Below are positions 16,458 through 26,297 of a DNA stretch of 64,000 bases, one piece after another (positions within the stretch are counted from its first letter, which is position 1; each line of letters opens with the position of its first letter). Under the pieces are notes generated by a model. The model ran no database searches, was not told the origin of the DNA, and saw only the letters and a list, made by a program, of their open reading frames with translations. The translations under genes and the position numbers were made by a program. The stretch lies in the NCBI RefSeq assembly GCF_014932895.1, contig NZ_JACYOF010000011.1, positions 44,873 through 108,872 on the forward strand, in the 5' to 3' direction. This DNA is from Bacillus thuringiensis (GTDB lineage Bacteria; Bacillota; Bacilli; Bacillales; Bacillaceae_G).

Positions 16458-17759
16458 ATGCTTGGGGTTTTTAAAAAACATACTAATAAAACAAACGCCA
16501 GTATAATTGAATTAAGTAAGGACCAACAAATAATCTTTAACGTACCTGCTAATTCTGAATTAAGAATTCAAATGGATATGCTACATATTTCAAAGGAAGA
16601 CTTACAAATTGTAAAAGTACTACAGCCTTTTATTTATGAAGAAATAGATTGGATTACAGAAAAATTCTATGCCAACATTACAAAACAACCTAATTTAATT
16701 ACTATTATTGAACGTTACAGCTCTATTCCAAAACTAAAACAAACTTTAAAAACACATATTAAAGAATTATTCAGTGGAAATATGCATGAAGATTTTATTG
16801 AACAACGTGTCAGAATTGCAAAAAGACATGTACAAATTGGTTTACATAGAAAATGGTATACTGCTGCCTATCAAGAATTATTTCGCTCTATCATTAAGAT
16901 TTTACAAACAAAAATTACAATAATCGATGATTTTTCATATTCTATAAACGTAATAAATAAATTATTCACCCTTGAACAAGAACTTGTTCTTGCGGCTTAT
17001 GAATCTGAATATGAAAGAATCCAAAAAGACCATGAAAAAGAAAAAGAAATAACAGCCATGACGATTACTCATATCGCAACAGAATTAGCAGCTGTATCTG
17101 AAAAAACGAGCTCTTCTATTCAAAAACTAACGGCTAAATCTGCAACTATTGTAGAAATTGCGAAAACAGGTACATCATTAGCTACAACATCAGAAGAAAA
17201 AGCGAATAAGGGGAAAGAACAATTAAATCAACAAAATAAACGCATGGAATACATTCAAATGAATATGGAAACTATTATTACAGATACTCACGAACTTCTC
17301 GATATTTCTAACAAAATTAACGAAATCATAGATATTGTAAAATCCATTGCAGAACAAACCAATTTACTCGCACTAAATGCCGCCATTGAGTCTGCACGTG
17401 CCGGAGAATTTGGTAAAGGTTTTTCTGTTGTAGCTGGAGAGATCCGAAAGTTATCCGAGCAAACGAAAGAATCTATATTCAACGTTACAAAGCTCGTTGA
17501 AAAAACAAATGAGCAGATCAATCATGTCTCTTCTTCCGTGAAACAAATTAGCGCTCTCGTATCTGAAGGAACGGATAGTATGTCTGCAACAGATCAATAC
17601 TTCCAAGAAATTGTAAAAGATATGTCTAACTCGAAAGAACAGAATAAAAAAATTGAAAACGAGTTAGAAACTATTTCACAAGTAATGAAAGGGATTCAAG
17701 ACGATTCCTCAAAAATGGCCCTAACAGCTGACAGTTTACAACTAGAACTAAACCGATAA
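16458..17759 (+). CDS. hemAT: Haem-based aerotaxis transducer HemAT
   Basis: A 433-residue soluble methyl-accepting protein. The N-terminal globin-coupled sensor domain (about 30-185) carries the proximal haem histidine H124 in [12 protein letters not shown] and a distal tyrosine at Y71 in EKFY, matching H123/Y70 of B. subtilis HemAT. The C-terminal part is a cytoplasmic MCP signalling hairpin ([43 protein letters not shown]). It senses oxygen and signals to CheA. I chose the ATG at 16458 because a GGGGG ribosome site precedes it and the length fits; an ATG at 16389 would add 23 unrelated residues. No chemotaxis operon is in this window. Confidence 0.92.
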   Translation: MLGVFKKHTNKTNASIIELSKDQQIIFNVPANSELRIQMDMLHISKEDLQIVKVLQPFIYEEIDWITEKFYANITKQPNLITIIERYSSIPKLKQTLKTHIKELFSGNMHEDFIEQRVRIAKRHVQIGLHRKWYTAAYQELFRSIIKILQTKITIIDDFSYSINVINKLFTLEQELVLAAYESEYERIQKDHEKEKEITAMTITHIATELAAVSEKTSSSIQKLTAKSATIVEIAKTGTSLATTSEEKANKGKEQLNQQNKRMEYIQMNMETIITDTHELLDISNKINEIIDIVKSIAEQTNLLALNAAIESARAGEFGKGFSVVAGEIRKLSEQTKESIFNVTKLVEKTNEQINHVSSSVKQISALVSEGTDSMSATDQYFQEIVKDMSNSKEQNKKIENELETISQVMKGIQDDSSKMALTADSLQLELNR

Positions 17760-17825
17760 GGTGAAAATTAGGTTAATAGCGATTTTTCATCTCCGTTAAC
17801 TACTAACGCTCATCATCCATTAACA

Positions 17826-17853
17826 AAAAAAGAATCCAAAATGGATTCTTTTT
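17826..17853. terminator. Bidirectional terminator between hemAT and the GT-C gene
   Basis: Ten-base perfect arms with a 5-base loop and T-runs on both strands. Confidence 0.8.
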
Positions 17854-19165
17854 ATTTTCTGAAAAATATTTTTTGACAATACACATAACTCATATAAACA
17901 CCAAAACTTTGTAAAATAAACAAAGCTGGCATAATAATATTGTAATATGCCATATCTACTTGGCAGAGTCTTAACAAGACATATCCACTAATTAACAATA
18001 AGAACAACATATATCCTTCATTTTGTTGTTTCTTAATAAGAAAGTGTAATAAAGCTATAGCCATAAATAATGTCACGGCTATATATATAAGTTTTTCACA
18101 TTTGAAAAGAATAGAATTTATTCCCTCGTCTGAAAACTGATTCATTACTGGTTTTAAAAGTTTAAATCTCTCATCTTCGATTTCTTTTAATTTTTGATCA
18201 ATATGTTCTGTTACACTTTGATTTTTTTGCATTTTTTCCTCATTTTTACCTTTTCCAATTAAGACAGATTGAACATACGTCTCATTCGAAATTGTATATT
18301 GTGACATTCCCATTGTCTTAATTCCATAATTCACACAAAAATGAGTACTATAAAATAGGATAAGTATCCCTATCATCTTTAATAGCACTTTTTGTTTCGT
18401 TGCTGATTGAAATAATTCAATTAACAATACATATACAGAGATAAAAATAGGAAGAAATAACCCCATTGGGAAAATCATATTACTAAATGCAAATAGACTC
18501 GCTGAAAACACCCACATATAAGGATGATCTAACCCTTTATATAAAAGTATGTAACAAGCAAAATAAAATAAAAATATTGCGAGCGATTCCTGTGTTAATA
18601 AGGAACTCATAAATATATTTGGAATATATAAAGCGTAAAATATAGACGCAATACGACCACATTCTTCCCCAAAAACAATTGCTGCAATACGATAAATGAA
18701 AAATGCAGTTCCTGTACAGAATAAAATATTAAATAACTGCAAAACAAATACCGTATCACCAAATATACGCATAACAGTTGATTCATAAATAATAAAAGGT
18801 AATTGCATTACATTCTCTATATTATTGCCAATTGCAATCTGCTTTGCAGATTCATACATCGTTTTCATATCACCGACTATCGGAACATCTACAAATAGAA
18901 CCGTAATAAGTCTCACAACTATAGATATGCTCATAAGAAAAATAAGAAATTGTTTATCTGTAAAACGATATTGCAAAATTGATGCCACTAACAATATGAG
19001 GATGACAAAAATCGCCAATACAATTGTTACACTTGTTGTACTTCCTCCAAAAAATTGCTTACTTGTTTCAAATGCTGACCAACAACTATAAACAAAAAAT
19101 GCGAGCATCGTACCGATTATTACTTTACTGAAGAAAGATGAAAAATTCGTTTGTATATGATTCAT
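17852..19165 (-). CDS. GT-C (PMT/ArnT-like) membrane glycosyltransferase-type protein
   Basis: A 437-residue polytopic protein. After the second or third helix it has VDVPIVGDMKTMYESAKQIA, where the GD aspartate is in the place of the first-loop catalytic acid of GT-C enzymes. This is followed by a helix pattern (QLPFIIYESTVMRIFG, ACYILLYKG) parallel to the protein encoded at 26.3 kb, so the two look like paralogues. A soluble loop of about 45 polar residues (GKGKNEEKMQKNQSVTEHID) lies past mid-protein. Such proteins transfer sugars from lipid carriers outside the membrane. Acceptor and sugar are unknown. Monocistronic, within the wall polysaccharide region. Confidence 0.7.
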   Translation of the reverse strand: MNHIQTNFSSFFSKVIIGTMLAFFVYSCWSAFETSKQFFGGSTTSVTIVLAIFVILILLVASILQYRFTDKQFLIFLMSISIVVRLITVLFVDVPIVGDMKTMYESAKQIAIGNNIENVMQLPFIIYESTVMRIFGDTVFVLQLFNILFCTGTAFFIYRIAAIVFGEECGRIASIFYALYIPNIFMSSLLTQESLAIFLFYFACYILLYKGLDHPYMWVFSASLFAFSNMIFPMGLFLPIFISVYVLLIELFQSATKQKVLLKMIGILILFYSTHFCVNYGIKTMGMSQYTISNETYVQSVLIGKGKNEEKMQKNQSVTEHIDQKLKEIEDERFKLLKPVMNQFSDEGINSILFKCEKLIYIAVTLFMAIALLHFLIKKQQNEGYMLFLLLISGYVLLRLCQVDMAYYNIIMPALFILQSFGVYMSYVYCQKIFFRK

Positions 19166-19485
19166 ATGTCTATTGCACCTCTATTTCCATTCATAACAAA
19201 ACGATTCTATCATGAATAGGCGTACGGCTGGTAGGGAATTTATATGACAAATGTATAGTCTTCACTTTTTACTTGCAATGTAAGCGAATCCTCTTTTACA
19301 CTACACTTTAGACAAAATAAATTTTCTTTCAGTTACATGAATATACTTGCAGAAGCGTTATTACTCCTCTACTCATACATTTTACTTGTTTAAATATCCA
19401 GTAAAATCAAATAGGAACTAATCCTCCTTTTATGTCATAAAAAACATGTCACTCTGATTGAAAATGTAAACTAGGGGCTGATTAT
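19166..19485. other. Intergenic region, 320 bp
   Basis: Divergent space between the GT-C gene and the thioesterase gene. It should hold both promoters. I see no convincing hairpin, repeat, RNA gene or small ORF with a ribosome site. Confidence 0.5.
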
Positions 19486-19998
19486 ATGGAAAAGAAATTT
19501 ATGAGAGAATCGAAAGCAATTAAAACAACACGTGTTTTTCCAAATGATTTAAACAACCATCAAACATTATTTGGTGGCAAATTATTAGCCGAAATTGATA
19601 GTATCGCCTCTATTGCAGCTGCAAGACATAGCCGTAAGCATTGCGTGACAGCATCCATTGATTCCGTTGATTTTTTAACACCTATTCATCAAGCTGATTC
19701 TGTTTGTTATGAGGCATTTGTTTGCTATACTGGGAAATCATCTATGGAGGTTTTCGTGAAAATAATCGCAGAAAATTTATTAGAGGGAGAACGCCGTATC
19801 GCTGCTACTTGCTTTATTACATTCGTGGCATTAAAAGACGGAAAACCTTCTTCTGTACCACAAGTATTACCAGAAACTGAGGAAGAGCATTGGTTGCATC
19901 AAACTGGTTCCGAACGTGCTGAGACCCGAAAAAAGGGACGCTTAAAAAGCAAAGAAATGGCTGAGGTATTAACTTTAAATAAACCTTGGAGTGTATAA
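19486..19998 (+). CDS. Acyl-CoA thioesterase, hotdog fold (YkhA type)
   Basis: A 170-residue single hotdog domain of the acyl-CoA hydrolase/BFIT group. The active-site segment FPNDLNNHQTLFGGKLLAEIDSIA has the conserved Asn-His and glycine pair, and TASIDSVDFLTPIHQADSV follows. The C-terminal 30 residues are charged (ETRKKGRLKSKEMAEVL). It hydrolyses acyl-CoA to free acid and CoA in the cytosol; chain-length preference cannot be read. Start ATG at 19486 after a GGGGCTG site. Single gene. Confidence 0.9.
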   Translation: MEKKFMRESKAIKTTRVFPNDLNNHQTLFGGKLLAEIDSIASIAAARHSRKHCVTASIDSVDFLTPIHQADSVCYEAFVCYTGKSSMEVFVKIIAENLLEGERRIAATCFITFVALKDGKPSSVPQVLPETEEEHWLHQTGSERAETRKKGRLKSKEMAEVLTLNKPWSV

Positions 19999-20451
19999 AA
20001 TTTCAATATTGAAAGTATCTTCTGAGCGGATAACTAACTTGTATTCGCTCATTTCTTTATAAACAGTTTTAGTCTCTCATACAATCCCTACGTCTTTTCA
20101 CAAATACTATGTAATATTTTTATACATATCTTGGCTCAACTATTCCAACATTCACTTTTTCTAGTTTATAAACTCCTATTTATAATACGTTTCTAATCGA
20201 GGAATAGTTGCTTTACAAAGTTTATGTAGGGTACACTTATACGGGCGGTCAGCAAACTCATTTAAAGGTTCGCAAATTGTGTAGAAAACACCTTATATTT
20301 CACTATATCAAAATACAATCAAGATCTATCATTATGCTTTACCAATTAAAAACAATTTAATATAAATTGAGGTAAGTAGCTCTACTTAGAAAAACCTTAA
20401 TCTAACAACTATTTTAATTAAATTGGATTACTTTAATGGAAAGGTGAAACC
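19999..20451. other. Intergenic region, 453 bp
   Basis: AT-rich space between the thioesterase and flippase genes. I found no ORF with a ribosome site, no strong hairpin and no tRNA. The unusually long leader before the flippase (ribosome site GGAAAGGTG at about 20438-20446) may hold regulatory sequence that I cannot identify. Confidence 0.5.
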
Positions 20452-21906
20452 ATGCAAAAGTCTATTGTTTCAAATATTTTTTATAAAATACTACTCAATA
20501 CGTTTAACATTATACTTCCAATCTTAGTTGGTCCATACGCATACCGAATGCTAGGAGCCAATTCAATGGGAACTGTTAACTTTGCTGAAACTATTTTTAA
20601 TTACTTTTTCATATTCGCGGTTTTTGGTGTATATCAATATGGCTTACGTGAAGTTAGCTTAATTAAAAATGATAAAAAGAAAGTTTCTCAATTATTCACA
20701 AGTCTCTATGTAATTAATGTTACAACTAGCCTTTTAGCTTTATGTGCTTTTTTAACCTTTAGTTATATTGGATATGGAAATGAGAGCTTATTTCCTGTTC
20801 TCCTTATTTTTGGCTTTAATTTTATTTCAAATCTATTTTATGTGGAATGGTTCAATGAAGCATATGAAAATTATGACTTCATTACTAAAAAAACAGTTAT
20901 TGTTCGATTAATTTATGTTGTACTGCTTTTCTGCCTAGTTCATGGAGTGGATGATTATAAAACATTTGCAGGCTTATTAGCACTATCAACATTTTTAAAT
21001 CATTCTATTAGCTTTGTATATGTGAAACGCCAAGTAAAGTTTGACTTTTCTAACTTAACCATTATCCCGCATTTAAAACCGTTGCTATTAGTCGTTATTT
21101 TTTCAAATGCTAATATTTTGTATACACAATTAGATCGTCTTGTATTAGGTGAATATGCTGGAAAGGCAGAGGTTGCATACTACGTTATGGCTTTTCAAAT
21201 TATGACCATTATTAATACACTTATGTTAAGTGTTGTACAAGTAACGATTCCACGACTTTCTTACTTATCAGGAAATGCATCTGAAAGTGAGTATGAATCT
21301 TTGTTAAACAAAATTTCAAAAGTGTATTTTATCACCCTATTTCCCGCTGCAATTGGTTTAATGCTCATTGCTCACGGAGCTGTTGTCATTTATGGTGGAT
21401 CGGAATTTGCTGGGGCTGGTAATACATTAATTGTATTCGCTTTCTATATGATTACAGTTGGTATTGAATCTATTTTATCGAATCAAATTATTTATGTTAA
21501 AAAGAAGGAAGGTATTTTAGTACGCTTTTTATTCATTTGCGGGTTTATTAACCTAGCATCCAATATGGCACTAATATTCTTCCATGTGCTTACACCAGCG
21601 ACAGCAATTTTCACAACTACAATTGCTAACAGTTTATTAATTGTACTTGAATATATTTATGTTAAAAAGAAATTAAAAGTGAATTATACATTATTTGATA
21701 TACAAAAACTTAAATATCTATTTTATTCACTAACATTTGTACCAATAGCATTCGTTATTCGTATGTTTGTGTCTGGGCAAATACTACAAGTCTTCTTAGT
21801 CATGATAGCGTGCGGATTAACATATGCTCTTATCCTTTTCTTAACAAAGGATGAAATTCTCTTTACTCTAATAGAAAAAATACAAACACGATTTAAAAAA
21901 GCTTAA
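20452..21906 (+). CDS. Polysaccharide flippase (Wzx/RfbX-like, MATE/MOP superfamily)
   Basis: A 484-residue protein with about fourteen predicted helices. The N-terminus, LLNTFNIILPILVGPYAYRMLGANSMGTVNFAETIFNYF, is typical of O-antigen/repeat-unit flippases, as are FYVEWFNEAYENYDFITKK and LGEYAGKAEVAYYVMAFQI in mid-protein. It would move undecaprenyl-PP-linked oligosaccharide units across the membrane for Wzy-dependent assembly. It forms a two-gene operon with the GT2 gene 28 bases downstream. Together with the Wzy-like protein at 14 kb it supplies the flipping and polymerising steps of one wall polysaccharide. The repeat unit is unknown. Confidence 0.9.
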   Translation: MQKSIVSNIFYKILLNTFNIILPILVGPYAYRMLGANSMGTVNFAETIFNYFFIFAVFGVYQYGLREVSLIKNDKKKVSQLFTSLYVINVTTSLLALCAFLTFSYIGYGNESLFPVLLIFGFNFISNLFYVEWFNEAYENYDFITKKTVIVRLIYVVLLFCLVHGVDDYKTFAGLLALSTFLNHSISFVYVKRQVKFDFSNLTIIPHLKPLLLVVIFSNANILYTQLDRLVLGEYAGKAEVAYYVMAFQIMTIINTLMLSVVQVTIPRLSYLSGNASESEYESLLNKISKVYFITLFPAAIGLMLIAHGAVVIYGGSEFAGAGNTLIVFAFYMITVGIESILSNQIIYVKKKEGILVRFLFICGFINLASNMALIFFHVLTPATAIFTTTIANSLLIVLEYIYVKKKLKVNYTLFDIQKLKYLFYSLTFVPIAFVIRMFVSGQILQVFLVMIACGLTYALILFLTKDEILFTLIEKIQTRFKKA

Positions 21907-21934
21907 ACGTAAATTCTTAAAGGAGCTGTTAAAA

Positions 21935-22756
21935 TTGAAATTCTCTTTAATCATGGCTACTTGTGGCAGACGTGATGATATTCTTGACTTACTAAAATCA
22001 CTTGAAAAACAAACTTACCAAAATTTCGAACTCATTGTAGTAGATCAAAATGATACTCCAATCTCGGATCTCTTTGATGGATATAAAGAAAAGTTTTCTA
22101 TTAACTACATTTATACACCTATTAAAGGGCTATCTAGAGCTCGAAACACTGGCTTAAAAGTAGCAGATGGCGATATCATCGCTTTTCCAGATGATGATTG
22201 TATTTATGAAACAAATGTTTTAGAAAGTATATTAGAAACTTTCAACTCTAATAACAATGTTCAGTTTATATCAACAAACACTACTAATGTTGAAGGAACT
22301 GGCTCTTTAATACATGCACCTGATACAGATATTATTCTTAATAATAAATATGGATTTTTGGGGCCCTCTTTTACACTATTCTTTACAAAACAATTTGTAC
22401 AAGATGTAAGTACATTCGATGAAGATTTAGGTGTTGGCTCTGGAACGATTTATGGAGCCGGTGAAGAAACCGACTTTATACTACGCGGTATGAAAAAAGG
22501 TCACACTGGTTTATTTAGAAAAGATCTGTTCGTATACCATCCTGTAAAAGAAGAAGTTATAAATGAACAATCATTAAAACGTGCCATTTCTTACGCTGGC
22601 GGTTTTGGCAGAGTGATTCGCTTACATTATGGATTCCCTTATTTCTTACGTGCTGTTGCTGCCGCTACATTCCGAATGACACAAAATATTTCTAATGATA
22701 AACGTAAATTCCATGCAAACCGCTTAAGAGGAATTGTTCGTGGATATTTTAAATAA
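21935..22756 (+). CDS. Glycosyltransferase family 2
   Basis: A 273-residue GT-A enzyme beginning FSLIMATCGRRDDILDLLKSLEKQ. DXD-type motif FPDDDCIY sits at about residues 87-94. GPSFTLFFTKQ and GAGEETDFILRGMKKGH are the acceptor-side and ED catalytic segments, the latter with the general-base aspartate. The start is TTG at 21935, nine bases after GGAG. It is cotranscribed with the flippase gene. Sugar donor unknown. It ends at a strong bidirectional terminator. Confidence 0.88.
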   Translation: MKFSLIMATCGRRDDILDLLKSLEKQTYQNFELIVVDQNDTPISDLFDGYKEKFSINYIYTPIKGLSRARNTGLKVADGDIIAFPDDDCIYETNVLESILETFNSNNNVQFISTNTTNVEGTGSLIHAPDTDIILNNKYGFLGPSFTLFFTKQFVQDVSTFDEDLGVGSGTIYGAGEETDFILRGMKKGHTGLFRKDLFVYHPVKEEVINEQSLKRAISYAGGFGRVIRLHYGFPYFLRAVAAATFRMTQNISNDKRKFHANRLRGIVRGYFK

Positions 22757-22780
22757 GCTATACATTCTCTATTAACATGA

Positions 22781-22819
22781 AAAAGGTGTAACCATTTTTA
22801 TTAAATGGTCACACCTTTT
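22781..22819. terminator. Bidirectional terminator between GT2 and SDR genes
   Basis: Seventeen-base arms with one mismatch and a 5-base loop, flanked by A- and T-runs. Confidence 0.9.
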
Positions 22820-22822
22820 ATT

Positions 22823-23758
22823 TTATTTCTTTTGCATAGATAAAATTGTTTCCTTTAATCCTTCGCGATAAGATGTTTTAGGTACTTTCCCAATAAACAT
22901 TTCATATTTCTCTCCACATAATACAACTGGTTTCTCTACCAAATATAGCATTTCTACATATTCTTTCATCTGTTTATCAAATAAACCAATTAACTTTATC
23001 ATACCTCTTTTTACTGTCATGACCTGTTTTGTATATCCCGTCAATTCACGTATATACTGAATCATCTCTTCTCCGGTAATGACACCACAACCTGGTATGT
23101 TCCACTGTTGTCCATAAGCCTCCTCACGTAACGCTAATTCAACCATCGCTTTTGCACCATCTGGCGTAAAAATATACTCACGCGCAATCCTCTTATCTCC
23201 AACAAAGCTAGACACTTTATTTGCAAGTACGCCATGTAAAGTATGATGAACGAGTGTGCTTTCCGCATTTGGACCGTAAAAATCAGGAAAATGAGCAATA
23301 AACATTTTGACACCACTCTGCTTTGCCATCATTTCAAGTTGTAATCGTATTTTCCCCTTCTTCGTATGAGGATCCTTTTCAGCATCTTCTTTAACAAGCC
23401 TTTGACCTTGCCTTCCATATGCATAAATATTATCAACGATCCCTAACTTAATATCATTCTCTTTTGCTACTTCCAATATGTTCCTTAATAGTTTGGGTTG
23501 CTTCTTTTCCCAATTTGAATATGGGATATTTACAGCATGGAATATAGTATCCACCCCCTTCGCCGCACCAATTATATCCGCTTTTACAAATACATCTCCT
23601 GCTACTGTTTGTATATGTTCTTCTCCTTGAAATAAACTCTCCAACTTCCCCTTATTTCTTGCAAAAGCAATCACATCAATCCCTCTATTACACAACTCCT
23701 TTGTAATCGCATATCCCATTGCTCCAGATGCTCCCAGTACTAACGCTTTTTTCATCAC
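22823..23758 (-). CDS. NAD(P)-dependent epimerase/dehydratase-like SDR
   Basis: A 311-residue extended short-chain dehydrogenase. The N-terminal Rossmann motif is LGASGAMGYAITKEL; AGDVF marks the adenine-side residue; the active-site region VDNIYAYGRQGQRLVKED has a tyrosine, but the usual YxxxK spacing is not met, so it may not be a classical dehydrogenase. The substrate is unknown. It lies 52 bases downstream of a TetR-family gene and has an operator-like element in its leader nearly identical to one ahead of that gene, so it is very likely the regulator's target. Confidence 0.8.
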   Translation of the reverse strand: MMKKALVLGASGAMGYAITKELCNRGIDVIAFARNKGKLESLFQGEEHIQTVAGDVFVKADIIGAAKGVDTIFHAVNIPYSNWEKKQPKLLRNILEVAKENDIKLGIVDNIYAYGRQGQRLVKEDAEKDPHTKKGKIRLQLEMMAKQSGVKMFIAHFPDFYGPNAESTLVHHTLHGVLANKVSSFVGDKRIAREYIFTPDGAKAMVELALREEAYGQQWNIPGCGVITGEEMIQYIRELTGYTKQVMTVKRGMIKLIGLFDKQMKEYVEMLYLVEKPVVLCGEKYEMFIGKVPKTSYREGLKETILSMQKK

Positions 23759-23768
23759 AATTCCCCCT

Positions 23769-23795
23769 TTTAATTAACCGTTGTTCAATTAATTA
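23769..23795. promoter_or_regulatory. TetR operator copy 1, upstream of the SDR gene
   Basis: An imperfect palindrome TTAATTAACCGTTGTTCAAT (from 23770) that recurs, with two changes in the centre, upstream of the TetR gene at 24401-24424. It lies between the TetR stop and the SDR start. Confidence 0.65.
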
Positions 23796-23810
23796 CAAAA
23801 AGAAAATCAC

Positions 23811-24383
23811 TTACATTAGAAGCGATTTTGATATAAAATCTACATGCGCTTGAGCGAGCCCCTTTAACTCGTCAAATGTTTGCCCACTTCCGCAATAATG
23901 CGCTACAAACCCATGTAATGATAAAAAGACAGACCATATTGTCATTGCATCTATTTTTTTATTACATAAAGCAAAAACAACCTTCGCAAATTTTTCATAA
24001 CTAACATTTGGACCGTCTGCTAAGCATTCCTTTAGCTCATCATCTTTAATTAAAAACATAATTTCGTAATGACTTTGATTTTTCAAACCAAACTCTATAT
24101 AACCAAATAAAACTGCTTTTAACTGCTCCTCTTGAGGTAAGCTTCTTTTACTAATTTCATCTAACTTTTTATTTAACAATTGAAAGTCTTGTTCTACCAT
24201 CGCATAAAAAAGTTCGGCCTTATTTTTAAAATGGTAATAAAGTGAACCATGGCTATATCCTAGTTCCGTCGCAATTTTACGCATTGAAGTGTTTTGATAT
24301 CCTTGCTGTACAAATAAATCCCTTGCTACATTCATAATCATTTCTCTTGTTAATTCTTGTTTGACTGCTCTTCTTGGCGACAT
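23811..24383 (-). CDS. TetR/AcrR-family transcriptional regulator
   Basis: A 190-residue regulator with an N-terminal HTH (about 10-60: MIMNVARDLFVQQGYQNTSM, IATELGYSHGSLYYHFKNKAELF) and an all-helical ligand domain (TetR_C of the kind with FGYIEFGLKNQSHYEIMFL). The ligand is unknown. It probably represses itself and the SDR gene 52 bases downstream through two matching operators. Divergent from the ABC-F gene. Confidence 0.92.
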   Translation of the reverse strand: MSPRRAVKQELTREMIMNVARDLFVQQGYQNTSMRKIATELGYSHGSLYYHFKNKAELFYAMVEQDFQLLNKKLDEISKRSLPQEEQLKAVLFGYIEFGLKNQSHYEIMFLIKDDELKECLADGPNVSYEKFAKVVFALCNKKIDAMTIWSVFLSLHGFVAHYCGSGQTFDELKGLAQAHVDFISKSLLM

Positions 24384-24400
24384 TTTATATACCTCACAAT

Positions 24401-24424
24401 TTAATTAACCACCGTTCAATTACA
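24401..24424. promoter_or_regulatory. TetR operator copy 2, upstream of the TetR gene
   Basis: The imperfect palindrome TTAATTAACCACCGTTCAAT (from 24402) is 17 bases upstream of the TetR start codon and matches copy 1. Autoregulation is the simplest reading. Confidence 0.65.
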
Positions 24425-24552
24425 TTATATATTCTTTCCAAAATAATGCAACTTCTTATTTGAAAAAATATACATTTTTGAAAGGATAGCATTCTATCGA
24501 AGAATTTAGTATCATGATTCAAGACACTATTTAGAATTGAACGGAGGATATT

Positions 24553-26106
24553 ATGAGCTTATTAACTGTTGAAAAATTAGGCCATACATTTGGTGATCGT
24601 ACACTATTTAAAGATGTATCTATGCGTTTACTAGCAGGAGAGCACGTTGGTTTAGTCGGTGCAAACGGAGTGGGAAAATCCACATTTATGAATATTATTA
24701 CTGGTCAACTTATCCATGATGAAGGTCGTGTAGAGTGGACACCTGGTACAAATTATGGTTACTTAGATCAACATACAATTTTAACGCCTGGTCGCACAAT
24801 TCGTGACGTATTAGCAGATGCGTTTTTACCTTTATTTGAAAAAGAAAAAGCTTTAAATGAAGTTACAGAAAAAATGGGAACTGCTACACCTGAAGAATTA
24901 GAGGAGCTTCTTGAGCAAATGGCGGAAATACAAGATGCCCTTGAAGCAGGAGGTTTCTACTTATTAGACATTAAAATTGAAGAAGCCGCACGTGGTCTTG
25001 GAATTGATGCAATTGGTTTAGATCGTGATGTTGCTGCACTAAGTGGTGGACAACGTACAAAAGTATTACTTGCAAAGTTATTACTTGAGCAACCAGAAGT
25101 ATTACTATTAGATGAGCCTACCAACTATTTAGACGTTGAACACATTCATTGGTTAACAAATTATTTAAAAGAATATCCACATGCATTCCTATTAATTTCC
25201 CATGATACGGAATTTATGAATAAATGTGTCGATATTATTTTCCATCTAGAGTTTACAAAAATGACGCGTTATACAGCGACATATGAAAAATTCCTAGAAC
25301 TAGCGGAAATCAATAAAAACCAACATATAAATGCTTATGAAAAGCAACGAGAATTTATTAAAAAGCAAGAAGATTTTATTGCGAAGAATAAGGCTCGCTA
25401 CTCAACGACAGGTCGTGCAAAGAGTCGTCAAAAACAACTCGATCGTATGGAACGTATCGATCGTCCTGAAACAGCGATTAAACCTGAATTCTCGTTTAAA
25501 GAGAGTCGCGCAAGTAGCCGATTCGTCTTTGAAGGAGAAAATGTAGAGATTGGATATACACATCCGTTATTACCAAAATTAACAATGACAATTGAACGTG
25601 GTGAAAAAATTGCAATTGTTGGATGTAATGGTGTCGGTAAATCCACACTTTTAAAGACAATTTTAGGTAAAATTAAACCATTAAACGGAAAAACAAGTCT
25701 TGGTGACTTCTTAAACCCATCATACTTCGAGCAAGAAGTAAAAGCAGATAATATAACACCAATTGACGATGTTTGGAACACATTCCCTAGCATGGACCAA
25801 CATCAAATACGTGCAATGTTAGCAAAATGTGGCCTGAAAAATGAACATATCTCTCGCCCACTAAATCAATTAAGTGGTGGCGAACAAGCAAAAGTTCGTT
25901 TGTGTAAGCTGATGGGTGAAGAAAGCAACTGGTTACTATTTGACGAGCCGACAAACCACCTTGATGTTACGGCAAAAGATGAATTAAAGAAAGCGATGAA
26001 AGCATATAAAGGAACAATTCTCCTTGTATGCCACGAACCGGACTTTTATGAAGATTGGGTAACAAAAGTTTGGAATATAGAAGAATGGGCTCAGCAAAAA
26101 GCTTAA
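24553..26106 (+). CDS. ABC-F family ATPase (YfmM-like)
   Basis: A 517-residue protein with two ABC domains and no membrane segment. Walker A motifs are GANGVGKST (about 36-44) and GCNGVGKST (about 357-365). The signatures are LSGGQRTKV and LSGGEQAKV, and the Walker B boxes are LLLDEPTNYLD and LLFDEPTNHLD. The linker of about 75 residues between domains (NKNQHINAYEKQREFIKKQEDF) is the P-site tRNA-interaction motif. ABC-F proteins act on the ribosome; size and sequence resemble YfmM, one of the housekeeping Bacillus members, rather than a dedicated antibiotic resistance factor, but protection activity cannot be ruled out. Confidence 0.92.
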   Translation: MSLLTVEKLGHTFGDRTLFKDVSMRLLAGEHVGLVGANGVGKSTFMNIITGQLIHDEGRVEWTPGTNYGYLDQHTILTPGRTIRDVLADAFLPLFEKEKALNEVTEKMGTATPEELEELLEQMAEIQDALEAGGFYLLDIKIEEAARGLGIDAIGLDRDVAALSGGQRTKVLLAKLLLEQPEVLLLDEPTNYLDVEHIHWLTNYLKEYPHAFLLISHDTEFMNKCVDIIFHLEFTKMTRYTATYEKFLELAEINKNQHINAYEKQREFIKKQEDFIAKNKARYSTTGRAKSRQKQLDRMERIDRPETAIKPEFSFKESRASSRFVFEGENVEIGYTHPLLPKLTMTIERGEKIAIVGCNGVGKSTLLKTILGKIKPLNGKTSLGDFLNPSYFEQEVKADNITPIDDVWNTFPSMDQHQIRAMLAKCGLKNEHISRPLNQLSGGEQAKVRLCKLMGEESNWLLFDEPTNHLDVTAKDELKKAMKAYKGTILLVCHEPDFYEDWVTKVWNIEEWAQQKA

Positions 26107-26111
26107 TCCTT

Positions 26112-26165
26112 AATAAATCTCCCCTTGCATGGTAAATCATTTATAAGGGGAGATTTATTTTTCTC
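26112..26165 (+). terminator. Intrinsic terminator of the ABC-F gene
   Basis: Perfect 15-base arms (26112-26126, 26145-26159) followed by a T-rich run. Confidence 0.9.
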
Positions 26166-26220
26166 GATAAGATTTCCTTCCAAACACATTTAAATTCCTA
26201 TCCTTCAAATTATAAAAATA

Positions 26221-26278
26221 AAAAAGCAATTGCTTCCAAAAGGTTTCATATACTCCCTTTTGAAACAATTGCTTTTTT
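26221..26278 (-). terminator. Large terminator hairpin of the GT-C gene
   Basis: The outer arms pair GCAATTG with CAATTGC plus A/T runs. An inner stem pairs 26237-26243 with 26256-26262. Located 20 bases past the GT-C stop. Confidence 0.85.
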
Positions 26279-26297
26279 ATTTATCCTTTTACTATAT

